The position numbers and the translations under genes are program-made. Shown here piece after piece: positions 47,803-57,234 of a stretch of 64,000 nucleotides of DNA. Numbering within the stretch: position 1 is the stretch's first letter; every line of letters begins with the position of its first letter. This DNA comes from Thiocapsa bogorovii. Its GTDB lineage: Bacteria; Pseudomonadota; Gammaproteobacteria; Chromatiales; Chromatiaceae. The notes beneath the pieces were generated by a model. It did not search any database. It was not told the origin of the DNA and worked only from the letters and a program-made list of their open reading frames with translations. The DNA is taken from the NCBI RefSeq assembly GCF_021228795.1, contig NZ_CP089309.1:806001-870000 (forward strand), written 5' to 3'.

Positions 47803-48579
47803 TTACGCCTCGGCCCAACCGCGCCACCGGTAGACCCACCATCCGACATACTCCTTCAGGGCACGCGTGCTGTCCGACAAGGCTTCGGCGTCCGGGAGCC
47901 AGCGGATGAGATGAGCAGGCTCGGGCATCACCTCGAAATCGGTCGCCGCCGGCACCGCATCGATCCCGGCTGCGCGAAAGGTCGCCAGTGCGCGCGGCAT
48001 GTGCAGAGCCGAGGTCACCAAAAGGACGCGATCGAACCCCTCCGCGCTTAGGATCTCGCGAGTATAGAGCGCGTTCTCGCGGGTGTTTCGACTGCGTCCC
48101 TCCAGCAGGATCGCAGCGGACGGCACACGCAGATCGGCGAGGAAACGCAGCATCGCATCGGCCTCGCTGCGGCGCTCGCCCGCCCAAGGCATGGAGCCAC
48201 CCGAAACGATGACGCGCGGGGCCTTCCCCGCACGATAGATCCGCGCCGCGTGCCAAACCCGGTCCGAGGCCCGCCCCAGATCCGGGTCCGGCCAAGCGGG
48301 CGGGCCGCCGCGAATGCCGCCTCCGAGGACGACCACGGCATCCGCCTCCGGCAAGACGTCCACCGGCTCATGCGGGAACCGGCCTTCCAGCGAGAGGCGC
48401 AAACCGTCCGAGACGATCGGAATCGACCAGAAACCGAGCCAAAGGATCCCGACCGACAAGGCAAAAAGCCCCGATCGGCGCCGGCCCGCGACGAGAAGCA
48501 CAAGCGCCAACAGCGCCAGTACGATCGAGAGCCCGAGCGGATAGGCCAGTTGGCTGAGCACCTTATCGAGGTAAAGCAT
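47803..48579 (-). CDS. YdcF/ElyC-like DUF218 membrane protein
   Basis: The 258-residue protein has two N-terminal helices (about 10-30 and 36-55) and a periplasmic DUF218 domain. Signatures are ADAVVVLGGGIRGG, a DRVWHAARIYRAGKAPRVIVSGG stretch, RNTRENALYTREIL and LLVTSALHMPRALATFR. E. coli ElyC affects lipid carrier use in envelope synthesis; the function here is inferred by family only. It lies upstream of degP on the same strand. Confidence 0.88.
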   Translation of the reverse strand: MLYLDKVLSQLAYPLGLSIVLALLALVLLVAGRRRSGLFALSVGILWLGFWSIPIVSDGLRLSLEGRFPHEPVDVLPEADAVVVLGGGIRGGPPAWPDPDLGRASDRVWHAARIYRAGKAPRVIVSGGSMPWAGERRSEADAMLRFLADLRVPSAAILLEGRSRNTRENALYTREILSAEGFDRVLLVTSALHMPRALATFRAAGIDAVPAATDFEVMPEPAHLIRWLPDAEALSDSTRALKEYVGWWVYRWRGWAEA

Positions 48580-48638
48580 GAGGTCGATAGCTCCGATCGC
48601 CGGGATCGTTCGGCCGATCCGGATCCGTGCTCAGGCGG

Positions 48639-49541
48639 CTAACCCAAATAACCGGGTACCACGGCGTCGACATCGGTCGCCACGATGCCGAGCCGATCGA
48701 GTCCATCCTCTCGACAGAGGCTGTCGATCTGAAGGGACAGATAGTTATCCGTACTGAAGGGTTTACCGGGAAGCTTCTCGAAGATGCGCGCCTGAAGTCG
48801 GGCGAGACGATCGCTCAGGGCGACCACTCGGACCTTGCGCCCGATCCGGCTTCCCGTGTAGATCAGGATATCGCGCAGTGCGAAGGTGCGCGGTCCGCAA
48901 AGCTCATAGATCTGTCCGCGGCTCGCCGGATCTTGGAGCGTGCGAAGCATGGCGGTCGCGACATCGCCGACATAGACCGGGGCGAATCGCGCGTCGGCAC
49001 AGGCGAGCGGGAATGGCCCCGGAAGCAAACGCAGCAGCGATGCGAACCGATTGAAGAGTCCATCGCCCGGCCCGAAGATGACCGAGGGACGAAACACCGT
49101 CACCGCCAATCCCTGTTCGGCCGCCGCCAAGGCGACCGCCTCGCCCCTGCCCTTGCTGCGTAGATACTCGCTTGGACCGGCCGGGTCCGCATTCAGCGCA
49201 CTCATGTGCAGGTACCTGTCGATGCCGGCGGCGAGCGCCGCGCGTGTCGTCGACTCGACCATCCCGACATGGGTTTGCTCGAAGGTGCGCCCGCCCCCCT
49301 CGTTGAGGATGCCGAGCAGATACACCACCGCGTCGCATCCGACCATCAGATCGGCCAAACCGGCTTCGTCCCATTGGTCGAGCTGCACCAGCTCGCAGCC
49401 CGGAACGAGCCGTAGGTGTCGATAGCGATGGGGATGGCGCGTCGGCACACGGGTCCGATATCCGGCGCCGGACAGGCGATTTAGGAGATGTCGACCGACG
49501 AAGCCGGTTCCCCCAATGACACAAATGCACGGATGTCTCAT
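48639..49541 (-). CDS. NDUFA9-like NAD(P)-binding epimerase family protein
   Basis: The 300-residue atypical SDR has the nucleotide motif GGTGFVGRHL (residues 10-19), YLLGILNEGGGRTFEQTHV, a HMSALNADPAGPSEYLRSKG segment in place of the YxxxK active site, and RPSVIFGPGD. This is the subgroup related to mitochondrial NDUFA9, often annotated complex I NDUFA9 family in proteobacteria. No catalytic role is established. It is first in the run to ydcF-like and degP. Confidence 0.88.
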   Translation of the reverse strand: MRHPCICVIGGTGFVGRHLLNRLSGAGYRTRVPTRHPHRYRHLRLVPGCELVQLDQWDEAGLADLMVGCDAVVYLLGILNEGGGRTFEQTHVGMVESTTRAALAAGIDRYLHMSALNADPAGPSEYLRSKGRGEAVALAAAEQGLAVTVFRPSVIFGPGDGLFNRFASLLRLLPGPFPLACADARFAPVYVGDVATAMLRTLQDPASRGQIYELCGPRTFALRDILIYTGSRIGRKVRVVALSDRLARLQARIFEKLPGKPFSTDNYLSLQIDSLCREDGLDRLGIVATDVDAVVPGYLG

Positions 49542-49588
49542 GATGTCGTCGTGACTCGTCTGGGGCGTCTCGGCGCCCGTGGCCAGAC

Positions 49589-49671
49589 TAAACCGCGTCC
49601 AGGTGTGATGCTTTCACCCCGAGGAGCGCACGGCCTCGCCGCCACGTGCGGCGTTGGCGAGACGCGGTTTA
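49589..49671. repeat. 83-bp inverted-repeat element, copy 10
   Basis: TAAACCGCGTC at 49589-49599 pairs perfectly with GACGCGGTTTA at 49661-49671. This copy lies between divergent genes and ends no ORF. Confidence 0.87.
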
Positions 49672-49894
49672 GGAAACTCAAAAAGCCATGAAGCTCGCTG
49701 CGCCTGTGGATTGACTCTGCCGTGACCCGGGCGAGTCCGTTAGCCGGATGCGATCGAACCCGGCCGGGCGACATTGGCACAAGTCATGCGGGACGCGCAA
49801 TGCGCGATTCATCCATTCGTTGCGGAGTCATGTCGAAGACAGCCCTGGCCGCCCTTCAGCCATGCCGGCCTTCGATCGTTCAGGACGGAATCCA

Positions 49895-50680
49895 GTGCTC
49901 GAGCTCCTAGCCTATCTCGCCATCGGCGCCGCCTCCGGAATGTTGGCCGGCCTTTTCGGCGTGGGCGGCGGCGTGATCGTCGTCCCGGCACTGATCCTGC
50001 TGTTCACACAGATCGGCATGGGATCGGAGTGGATCCCGCATCTCGCCGTCGGAAGCTCACTGGCCGCCATCGTCGGGACGGGAGCGGCGTCGACCTATGC
50101 ACATCACCGGCGCGGTGCCGTGCGCTGGGATCTGGTCGCCCGACTGGCACCCGGCATCGTCCTCGGCGCCTGGCTCGGCGCCGCCTTGGCCGGGATCATC
50201 CCCGAACTTTGGCTGACTCGTCTCTTTGCCGTCTTTCTGACCTATGTCGGGATCCGAATGCTGATTCCCCGGAAGATCCATCTCGAGCACACCCTGCCCG
50301 GCTCTCCGGGGATGTGGGCGGCGGGCGGAGGCATCGGGACCCTCTCGGCGCTGGTCGGGATCGGCGGCGGCACCCTGACGGTGCCTTTTCTCGGAAACCG
50401 CGGAATCGACATGCGCAAGGCAGTCGGGACCTCGGCCGCCTGCGGTTTGCCGATCGCGCTTGCCGGCGCCATCGGCTTCATGGTCGTCGGCTGGGGACGC
50501 GAGGGATTGCCCGAGGCCAGCACGGGTTTTGTCTACTGGCCTGCAGTCGGGGCCATTCTGCTCGCCAGCATGCCCACCGCCCCCCTCGGCGCATCCCTTG
50601 CGCATCGTCTCCCGGTTGCCCTCTTGAAGCGGCTGTTCGGGGTGTTTCTGCTGCTGATCGCCCTGCGCTTGGCCTATTGA
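49895..50680 (+). CDS. TauE/SafE-type membrane permease
   Basis: The 261-residue protein has eight or so helices with the two TauE/SafE half-motifs: GMLAGLFGVGGGVIVVPALI near residues 14-33 and TLSALVGIGGGTLTVPFL. The family exports sulfur-containing organic anions or sulfite; the substrate is not predictable. The GTG at 49895 has AGGACGG eight bases upstream; an ATG at 49862 would add 11 residues and lacks one. The stop TGA opens repeat copy 11. Confidence 0.88.
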   Translation: MLELLAYLAIGAASGMLAGLFGVGGGVIVVPALILLFTQIGMGSEWIPHLAVGSSLAAIVGTGAASTYAHHRRGAVRWDLVARLAPGIVLGAWLGAALAGIIPELWLTRLFAVFLTYVGIRMLIPRKIHLEHTLPGSPGMWAAGGGIGTLSALVGIGGGTLTVPFLGNRGIDMRKAVGTSAACGLPIALAGAIGFMVVGWGREGLPEASTGFVYWPAVGAILLASMPTAPLGASLAHRLPVALLKRLFGVFLLLIALRLAY

Positions 50681-50766
50681 ACCACGTCCGGGTGTCCGAT
50701 ATGCGAGGCTCGCCGACTTGGGCTCGCGTCCGATCGATCCGCAAAGCTCGGAGTCGACGCGGTTCA
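50678..50766. repeat. 89-bp inverted-repeat element, copy 11 (pair with copy 12)
   Basis: TGAACCACGTC at 50678-50688 pairs with GACGCGGTTCA at 50756-50766 (one mismatch). The first three bases are the TauE stop. A 20-bp spacer with a T6 run follows. Confidence 0.85.
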
Positions 50767-50786
50767 AGAGTTTTTTGGATTGATTC

Positions 50787-50868
50787 TGAACCGCGTCTTG
50801 CCCAGGTTCTTTAGATCCTCGACGGCGCTTCCAACGACGATATGGCGGATTGCGCCGGACACGGTTCA
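50787..50868. repeat. 82-bp inverted-repeat element, copy 12 (pair with copy 11)
   Basis: TGAACCGCGTC at 50787-50797 pairs with GACACGGTTCA at 50858-50868 (one mismatch). The last three bases are the stop of the leftward gene at 50866-51489. Confidence 0.85.
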
Positions 50869-51489
50869 GCTGCCCTCGAGGACGAGACGGCGATACAGAT
50901 AGATCTGGCCCTGGCGGTCGCGTAAGACCAAGCGGCCTTGGTCCAAGGCGTACTCGAAGTCCTGAGTGAAGCCCTCGCGCCGATTGGTCAGCTCGACACG
51001 GTCTCCGTTGATGCGAATATCCCCGTCGATGTAACCGCTCAAGGGCGCGTAGAGACGGTAACGTCGGCCCTGCACGATCAGGAGTCCATCGTCGCTGCCC
51101 TCCCAGATTCCCTCCAGCGGACCCGCGGCCCAGGGCATCGCGCCCGTCATGGCGCTGCCCGGATTAAAGCGCTCCATCATCTGGCCCATCTGGCCCATTT
51201 GACCTGTCGGATCCATTTGCGACCCACCCGGAAAGGGCATCGAACCCGCGCCCGGAACGCCCGGCATAGCCCCGAACCCCGACGGCCATCCGGACATGCC
51301 CATTGGATTCGGCACGCCGGGCGAACCGCCGGACATAGCTCCGCCGGCGGCGCCGAAGAGACCCATCGCCTCCATCATGCGCACCATGGCATCCGCCATG
51401 GCCGAGCGCGTATCGGCGAGCACGGGCGGAGCCGCCAGCGAGAGCCAAATCGCGATACATGCAAGACAAGTGCGGACGACGTTCGACAT
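50866..51489 (-). CDS. Secreted Gly/Met/Pro-rich protein of unknown function
   Basis: The 207-residue product has a signal peptide (about 1-25, cleavage after LADT/VLA). A low-complexity middle follows (about 45-120), rich in Gly, Met, Pro and Ser, with repeats GQMGQMGQMM. The compact C-terminal domain is beta-like (GIWEGSDDGLLIVQGRRYRLY onwards). I recognise no family; the C-terminal part resembles small lipocalin-like or OB-type beta barrels only in pattern. It lies 11 bp downstream of slt on the same strand. Confidence 0.78.
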   Translation of the reverse strand: MSNVVRTCLACIAIWLSLAAPPVLADTRSAMADAMVRMMEAMGLFGAAGGAMSGGSPGVPNPMGMSGWPSGFGAMPGVPGAGSMPFPGGSQMDPTGQMGQMGQMMERFNPGSAMTGAMPWAAGPLEGIWEGSDDGLLIVQGRRYRLYAPLSGYIDGDIRINGDRVELTNRREGFTQDFEYALDQGRLVLRDRQGQIYLYRRLVLEGS

Positions 51490-51500
51490 CAGTGTTTCAT

Positions 51501-53474
51501 TCAGGACTCGAAAAAATCCGCGCCGGGCACGGGGGGGAGCCAATCGGACAGGCGTGTCGGCGGAAGACCCAAACGCTCGCCGTAGATCACCCGATAGGCG
51601 AGGACACGTTCGACATAGCGACGCGTCTCGCGGAAGGGGATCGACAGGATCCAGAGATCGGCCTCGACACAGGCGTCCGGCAGCCAGCGTGCAACGCGCG
51701 CCGGACCGGCATTATAGGCCGCCGTGGCCAACGCGGCGTGACCAAAACGATCGCGCATGCGTGTGAGGTATGCACTGCCCAGCGCGATGTTGACCGAGGG
51801 GTCGAGCAGATCCCACCGTGACGGCGGATCCAAATCGAGCGTCTGCGCGACCTCTCGTGCCGTCGTGGGCAGGAGCTGCATCAGACCGATCGCACCGGCG
51901 TGGGAGGCCAGGGTGCCGGCAAAGACGCTCTCTTGTCGAATCACAGCGAGGACCCAGTCCGGCTCCACGCCACGCTGCCACGCCTGCTCCTCGACCAAAG
52001 AGCGATGAGCGACCGGGAAGCGCAACTGGATGTCCTCCCAGTAGCCGGACCGTGCCGATGCCTGAATGGCCTGGTCGTGCCAGCGCATCACGTCGGCCAC
52101 GTAGGCGGCCGCCAACAGATCCGGGCCGCCCAGATGCTCCATCAGCTCGCGCCACTCGCGGCGCATGTCCGTCTCCCGACCCAGTCGGCTGAGCTCGCGC
52201 ATGCGTGCGAAGGTAGGGCCGCTCGCCAAGGCGCGGATCCGCTCGGGCTCCGCGGGCGTCCCGACTTGGTCGAGTTGATAGGGCAACCCCAACCGATCCG
52301 CCGCCAGGAAGGCCCAGAGACTGCGCCCCCCGGCTGCCCGCATCAGGGTGGCGTGCGCGTCCTCGTCGCGCCCGAGCTCGGCCTCGGCACGCCCTTGCCA
52401 GTAAAGCCAGCGGTCACGCTTGACGGCACCTTCGGGCATTCGAGCCACCCAATCGGCGACCCGTTCCCAGGCCTTCAGGTCGACCGCCGCGCGCAGGCGA
52501 ACCTCTTGCTCGGTCAGGGTGTGCTCGGTCGCGCGCACACCGTCCCACACCGCAAGTCCGCGTGGATCCCCGGCGCGGGTCAATGCCTGTCCGATCGCCG
52601 CATGGGCGCGATCGGATGCCTCTCCATTCGTGCGCAAAACGTCCGCGAGAGACGCCAGCGCGTCGGCCGCCGTCCCGGGCGAGAGACGCGCCAAACCGAC
52701 GAGCCCGTGCGCCAGGATCGCAGCGCGTTGGGGATGTCCGTCCTCGACGGATGCCGGATCCAAGACCAGCGACGGATCGGCGTCGACCGCGCGCCAAGCG
52801 GCGTAACGATGCTTCTCCGAATCCCGTAGGAGCCCGCCCAGATAGCCGGCGACACCGCGCTCGCCTGCCTCCATCGCCAGGCGGATGCGCTGGAGGACAA
52901 GCTCGGTCGTGAGCCCGCCGACATCGCGCCACGCCGCGAAGACGGGATCGCAGGCATCCGGCTGCGACCGGGCCGAGAACCACAGAGGCTCGACCTGAGC
53001 CAGCGCCTCGTCGCGCCGCCCCGTCTCGATAAGTGCGCGCAGGTAGAGACAGCGCCGCTCGGGCGCCCGGTCCGGCCGGTAGATCCGCGCGTAATCCGAC
53101 CAGCGCTCGGCTGCGGCGAGGCGTGCCAGATAGGCCAGGCGAAGCCGGGTCCCAAGCTGTGTTTGCGGGAAATCGCTCAGAAAGCGCTCGATCTCCTCAT
53201 CCGAGGTCGCCGCGAGATCCCGGGTTAAAACGGCAAAGCGCAGGTAGGGGTAAAGGGGGTGATCGACGAGACCCGCGGAGAGACGGCCGAAGGTCTCGAG
53301 GTCATTCGCCTCGAGCGCGCGCTCGGCAGCCAGAAACGCGGGGCGATCGTTTGCGCCGGGCTGACCAACCACAAGGCACGCGACGAGGAACAGGGCCGTC
53401 GAAGCGCAGATCCGGAAGACAGCCGACGCGGCACGCGAAGAAGATGGACTGGCGAACATGGACGTGGAAAACAT
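51501..53474 (-). CDS. slt: Soluble lytic murein transglycosylase Slt70-type
   Basis: Slt cleaves glycan strands of peptidoglycan in the periplasm. The 657-residue product has an N-terminal signal region, a superhelical U-domain of about 450 residues and a C-terminal lysozyme-like SLT domain. Catalytic Glu lies in VIRQESVFAG, followed by GAIGLMQLLPTTA and AYNAGPARVARWL. The start at 53474 gives a plausible signal peptide; an ATG five codons later (53459) is also possible. Confidence 0.93.
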   Translation of the reverse strand: MFSTSMFASPSSSRAASAVFRICASTALFLVACLVVGQPGANDRPAFLAAERALEANDLETFGRLSAGLVDHPLYPYLRFAVLTRDLAATSDEEIERFLSDFPQTQLGTRLRLAYLARLAAAERWSDYARIYRPDRAPERRCLYLRALIETGRRDEALAQVEPLWFSARSQPDACDPVFAAWRDVGGLTTELVLQRIRLAMEAGERGVAGYLGGLLRDSEKHRYAAWRAVDADPSLVLDPASVEDGHPQRAAILAHGLVGLARLSPGTAADALASLADVLRTNGEASDRAHAAIGQALTRAGDPRGLAVWDGVRATEHTLTEQEVRLRAAVDLKAWERVADWVARMPEGAVKRDRWLYWQGRAEAELGRDEDAHATLMRAAGGRSLWAFLAADRLGLPYQLDQVGTPAEPERIRALASGPTFARMRELSRLGRETDMRREWRELMEHLGGPDLLAAAYVADVMRWHDQAIQASARSGYWEDIQLRFPVAHRSLVEEQAWQRGVEPDWVLAVIRQESVFAGTLASHAGAIGLMQLLPTTAREVAQTLDLDPPSRWDLLDPSVNIALGSAYLTRMRDRFGHAALATAAYNAGPARVARWLPDACVEADLWILSIPFRETRRYVERVLAYRVIYGERLGLPPTRLSDWLPPVPGADFFES

Positions 53475-53588
53475 CCTGATACCGAAAGATCCTGATACGC
53501 TTGTCGGCACCCGCCGAGTCGGCGACACTTCGGGCTCCGACCCGCTCCGATCGCAGTCGCCGACGGCACAGTGGATAGGATAACGCCG

Positions 53589-54014
53589 ATGCACCTTCGA
53601 CACCCTGACCTGGCCTTCATACGTTTGAGCGTCGCACTCTTGGCTTCCGCGGTCATCTGCGCGGCTGCCGAGGCGGCGAAGCTCCAAGGCATCTACTCCA
53701 ACATGGAGCCGTCGGTCGAGCAAGGGGAGCTGATCGGCATCGAGGTCTTCGTCGTGCCTCATGTCGAGGATGACGAGGTCGCTTACGTCGCCTTGGTCCA
53801 GTTCTCCGATGGCCTGCCGACGCGACCTCAACTCGTCGATCTGGCGATTCAGGATGACGGCATTTCCTTCTCCGCCGTCCATCCCATCGAAGGTGAGATC
53901 GGATTCACGGGGAGCATCGACGCCGAAGGGTTGACCGGACGCTTCGACGCCCTCGGCGAGGTCTCCTTACCTCGCGGAGAGAGTATCTGGCAATGGGGCG
54001 CGAGCGGGCGCTGA
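53589..54014 (+). CDS. Small secreted protein of unknown function
   Basis: The 141-residue product has an N-terminal signal-like segment (about 8-28, ending AAEAAK). The body is acidic and probably beta-rich (VFVVPHVEDDEVAYVALVQF, a FTGSIDAEGLTGRFD stretch). The reading frame has in-frame ATGs at 53571 and 53589; the second gives a better signal peptide. I recognise no family. Confidence 0.68.
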   Translation: MHLRHPDLAFIRLSVALLASAVICAAAEAAKLQGIYSNMEPSVEQGELIGIEVFVVPHVEDDEVAYVALVQFSDGLPTRPQLVDLAIQDDGISFSAVHPIEGEIGFTGSIDAEGLTGRFDALGEVSLPRGESIWQWGASGR

Positions 54015-54068
54015 CCTGCCGACGCTATCCGCCAACTCCGACATTTTATTTCTCAAAGAGAGACGTCC

Positions 54069-54428
54069 ATGAAGACTTTCATCCTCGCCCTAATCTTTCT
54101 CTTGATCGGAAGCGCCGTCGGAGGTTTCCTCGCGCTTGGCTTCGGTGCCGGATTGGGTGCGGCAAGCGGACTGGTGATCGGATCCCAGGCCGGTGCCTGC
54201 CTGGCGGTCGAGACCGCCGAAGAGAGCGGTCTCGTCACCGATCCCGCCCAGATCGACGCGCTGATCGCAACCACGATCGGGAAGATCCGCGACAAGAGCG
54301 GCGCCGTGCCGGCCGAGGCCGGATTGCAGTGGATCAGCAATGCCGCCGAGTGCCGGGACATCATCCGTCAGTTGGTCGAAGGCCCCGAGGCGGTCGCCCA
54401 GGCACCGGCCGCCCCGCGAGCGGAATAA
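54069..54428 (+). CDS. Small membrane-anchored protein of unknown function
   Basis: The 119-residue product has two glycine-rich hydrophobic segments (about 4-22 and 24-45: FLALGFGAGLGAASGLVIGS) and a short soluble C-terminus with two cysteines (residues 43 and 95). I recognise no family. It lies 54 bp downstream of the secreted-protein gene on the same strand, so the two may form an operon. Confidence 0.65.
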   Translation: MKTFILALIFLLIGSAVGGFLALGFGAGLGAASGLVIGSQAGACLAVETAEESGLVTDPAQIDALIATTIGKIRDKSGAVPAEAGLQWISNAAECRDIIRQLVEGPEAVAQAPAAPRAE

Positions 54429-54587
54429 GCCGACCCTCCGGGGTCGGAGCGGCGGGATCAGGATACCCGCCCGCGCTCGGCATCCTCGGCCCGACCGGCC
54501 CGGATCCATTCGTCGGAGAGATCGGCCTTCCGCAGAGCGGGTCGGCTCTCCAACATCGACCACCGGGATAACCGCCTCAAACACGAT

Positions 54588-54953
54588 TCACACCGTACCA
54601 CCTGTTTCGTCCTCCGGTCGATCCGATGGCACGACCGCCCCGCACCGCACGCCCTCGACGCCGCGCTTCTCCCGTGGCGGCTCCACCACCAGCCGTTTTC
54701 CGCTGATCAGGGCGTCCGTCACCTTGCGTCGCGCCTGCGCGAGGGTTCGCGACAAGGTGGTCCGCGAGATCCCCATCTGCACCGCACACTCCTCCTGATA
54801 CAAACCTTCGAGGTCCGCGAGACGCAAGGCTTCAAGCTCGTCGGCACGCAGGGTCACGGACTCCAGACCCCGTCCGGGTCGACCGCAGGGTTTGAAACAG
54901 AGAAAGCCCGGATCGAATCCGATACAGCGGGCGCGTCGCTTTCGACCCGGCAT
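54588..54953 (-). CDS. DUF134/UPF0251 helix-turn-helix protein
   Basis: The 121-residue protein is of UPF0251: a basic start MPGRKRRARCIGFDP, a cysteine-containing CFKPCGRP loop, an acidic LRADELEALRLADLEGLYQEE core and a sigma-70-region-4-like helix-turn-helix MGISRTTLSRTLAQARRKV (about residues 59-77). A DNA-binding role is inferred. It is divergent from the NifX-like gene, a common pairing. Confidence 0.9.
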   Translation of the reverse strand: MPGRKRRARCIGFDPGFLCFKPCGRPGRGLESVTLRADELEALRLADLEGLYQEECAVQMGISRTTLSRTLAQARRKVTDALISGKRLVVEPPREKRGVEGVRCGAVVPSDRPEDETGGTV

Positions 54954-55186
54954 CAGGCATCCTCAGGTTGAAGAGTTCCGATTCGCGGGCTCAGTAAAAC
55001 GCACATATGTCCGTTTCACATTGACGGATATCAGAGTCATGCCCCACGAGAACAGGGGAGAATACGGATCACCCAAGTCGGAATACGACTTTCATCAGCC
55101 GCGACGGTCGAAGACGCCACGCCCGAGAACCCCGATTAGCCCCCAATGAACCCCGAATGACCAGCCGATCAACCAGGAGAGTGAAG

Positions 55187-55558
55187 ATGAAGATCGCCAT
55201 TAGCGCCGAATCCGGCCAGGGTCTCGACAGTCAGGTCGCCCAGCACTTCGGCCATGCCCCCTACTTCATTGTCGTGAACGTCGAAAACGACGCGGTCACC
55301 ACGACGCTGGACATCGCCAACCCCTTCGCCGAGGCGCATCAGCCGGGACAGATCCCGGACTTTATCAAGCAACAGGGGGTCGATGTGATGTTGAGCGGCG
55401 GCATGGGCGGTCGCGCCATCGCGTTCTTTACCCAAGCCGGCATCAAAACCGCGACCGGTGCGAGCGGCACGGTGCGGGCGTCGCTGGAGCGCTACTTGGG
55501 CGGTACGCTCGCCGCCGCAGCGCCCTGTGCCGAGAGCGTGGCGCATGGGCACGCTTGA
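55187..55558 (+). CDS. NifX/NifB-type dinitrogenase iron-molybdenum cofactor family protein
   Basis: The 123-residue protein belongs to the family that binds FeMo-cofactor-like clusters. It is small and single-domain: MKIAISAESGQGLDSQVAQHFGHAPYF, VDVMLSGGMGGRAIAFFTQAGI and a cysteine-histidine C-terminus (CAESVAHGHA). No nif structural genes are nearby, so nitrogen fixation is not implied. AGGAG precedes the ATG. Confidence 0.9.
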   Translation: MKIAISAESGQGLDSQVAQHFGHAPYFIVVNVENDAVTTTLDIANPFAEAHQPGQIPDFIKQQGVDVMLSGGMGGRAIAFFTQAGIKTATGASGTVRASLERYLGGTLAAAAPCAESVAHGHA

Positions 55559-55706
55559 GGGCGCTCGCGCCTCGACGAGCGATCAACACGCGGCGCTGCG
55601 GGCGGGTCGATGCCCGGAAGACGTCCGCACGGCCGCGCCTCTCGCCTCGACGAGGAGGCGCGGGTAAGGCAAGTTCTACACGGAATGACCTCGATCGGAG
55701 GAACGC

Positions 55707-56426
55707 ATGACACCTCCCCCACGCCTGACGATCCTGTTCGACAACGAACCGGGACTTCCCGCGCTCACACGCCTTTGGGGATTCGCCGCACTGATCCGCG
55801 TCGGCGATCGGACCGTCCTGTTCGACACCGGCAGTCACGGGCGCGTGCTGCTGAAGAACATGGCCGCTCTCGGCCTGAGCGCGGAATCCCTTGATCTGCT
55901 GTTTCTCTCCCACCCCCATTGGGACCACATCGGCGGATGGGATTCGGTTCTGGAGTTGAATCCGCGGCTGACCGTCGTGGTGCACGAGGGTTTTTCAAAG
56001 CACCTGATCCGAGATCTGCGGGGTCTGTGCGGCGACCTGATCGTGGTCGGAGCCGATCCTCGCCCGCTCGCCCCGGGGCTTTTTTCCACCGGGATGCTCG
56101 ACAGCAACCCACCGGAGCACGCGCTGGTGATCGATACCGTAGAGGTCACCGCCGCAATCAGCGGTTGCGCGCATCCCGGGATGGAGCGAATCGTCGAACG
56201 CGGTGTCGGCCTTCTCGGCAAATCGGTCGACTGGGCGATCGGGGGCTTCCATTTGATGGACGCAGACCCGGTTCGCATCGAGCAATCCGTCCGGAACCTC
56301 AAGGCGCTCGGGGTGACCGGCGTCGTCCCGACACACTGCACGGGAGACGCCGGTAAGGCGGCGTTTCGACGTGCCTTCGGCGCAGCCTGTCTCGATGGGG
56401 GTGTCGGCAGGGATATCGGCGCATGA
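55707..56426 (+). CDS. MBL-fold metallo-hydrolase
   Basis: The 239-residue metallo-beta-lactamase-fold protein has the metal motif SHPHWDHIGG, the ligand regions VLFDTGSHGRVLLKNM and SGCAHPG, and a late GVVPTHCTGD. It resembles the class annotated as dihydropterin-type phosphate synthase or Rv-like MBL. The substrate is unknown. It overlaps the Crp/Fnr gene by four bases. Confidence 0.88.
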   Translation: MTPPPRLTILFDNEPGLPALTRLWGFAALIRVGDRTVLFDTGSHGRVLLKNMAALGLSAESLDLLFLSHPHWDHIGGWDSVLELNPRLTVVVHEGFSKHLIRDLRGLCGDLIVVGADPRPLAPGLFSTGMLDSNPPEHALVIDTVEVTAAISGCAHPGMERIVERGVGLLGKSVDWAIGGFHLMDADPVRIEQSVRNLKALGVTGVVPTHCTGDAGKAAFRRAFGAACLDGGVGRDIGA

Positions 56427-57109
56427 TCGGTGATCCTCGGCAACGACAGCGTCTTCTCGATGCCTTCCCGTTTCTTCAGGCGGCATCGGAGGAGTTCCAA
56501 GCCGAGGTGTTCGCTCACGTCACCTTGGTCCGCCTGCCGGTCGGGCAGCTGATCTCCCACGACGGCGACCATTGCACGCAGCTGCCCTTGGTGCTGACCG
56601 GAACAGGGCGCGTCTACAAGCTCGGCGAGAACGGTCGAGAGATCACCCTGTACCGCGTTCATCCCGGCGAGAGCTGCGTGGTCACCACATCCTGCATCCT
56701 CAGCGGACGGGCCTTTCCCGCCTTCGCCGTGTGCGAGAGCGCGGTCGAGGCGGTCGTCGTTCGACCGGCAGAGGTCCGCCGCTGGATGTCCACCTCGGAG
56801 CCTTGGCGGGAATATATCTTCGGCCTGATCGCCAACCGCTTGCAGGAGGTCTTCGGCGTTCTCGATGCGGTGCTCTTCCAGCGCCTGGATCAACGTCTGA
56901 TCACCCATCTCCTCGGCCTTCGTGCAACCGGCTCGGGGCCGGGCATCCAGATGACGCATCAGGCCCTCGCGGTCGAGCTGGGATCCTCGCGCGAGGTCGT
57001 CAGCCGTGTTCTCAAGGGCCTGGAGTCACAGGGACTGCTGCGCACGACGCGCGGCCTTATAGAGTTGCTGGACATTCCCGCGCTCGAGGTGCGGTCCCAG
57101 GAGGGCTGA
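56423..57109 (+). CDS. Crp/Fnr-family regulator with four N-terminal-domain cysteines
   Basis: The 228-residue protein has a cyclic-nucleotide-type beta-roll (about 25-125) and a Crp helix-turn-helix (LAVELGSSREVVSRVLKGLESQG). Cysteines at 51, 85, 91 and 104 are spaced within the sensor domain. This arrangement differs from the FNR iron-sulfur set but is seen in other Crp/Fnr regulators, suggesting redox or metal sensing. It is coupled to the MBL gene. Confidence 0.9.
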   Translation: MIGDPRQRQRLLDAFPFLQAASEEFQAEVFAHVTLVRLPVGQLISHDGDHCTQLPLVLTGTGRVYKLGENGREITLYRVHPGESCVVTTSCILSGRAFPAFAVCESAVEAVVVRPAEVRRWMSTSEPWREYIFGLIANRLQEVFGVLDAVLFQRLDQRLITHLLGLRATGSGPGIQMTHQALAVELGSSREVVSRVLKGLESQGLLRTTRGLIELLDIPALEVRSQEG

Positions 57110-57234
57110 GCCGGCGCAAACCCGTCCCTCGGTGACAAAGTCACTGAATCGCCAGCTCGCCCCGATTAGTCTTGCACCACACACTCGTCGGATCGGCCGA
57201 ACACGCCGGTCCCCACAACAGCAGAGAGCATCCT

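Noticed and set aside
55187-55558. Evidence for nitrogen fixation
   Set aside because: The NifX-like protein family is widespread outside nif clusters; no nifHDK or nifB is in the window.
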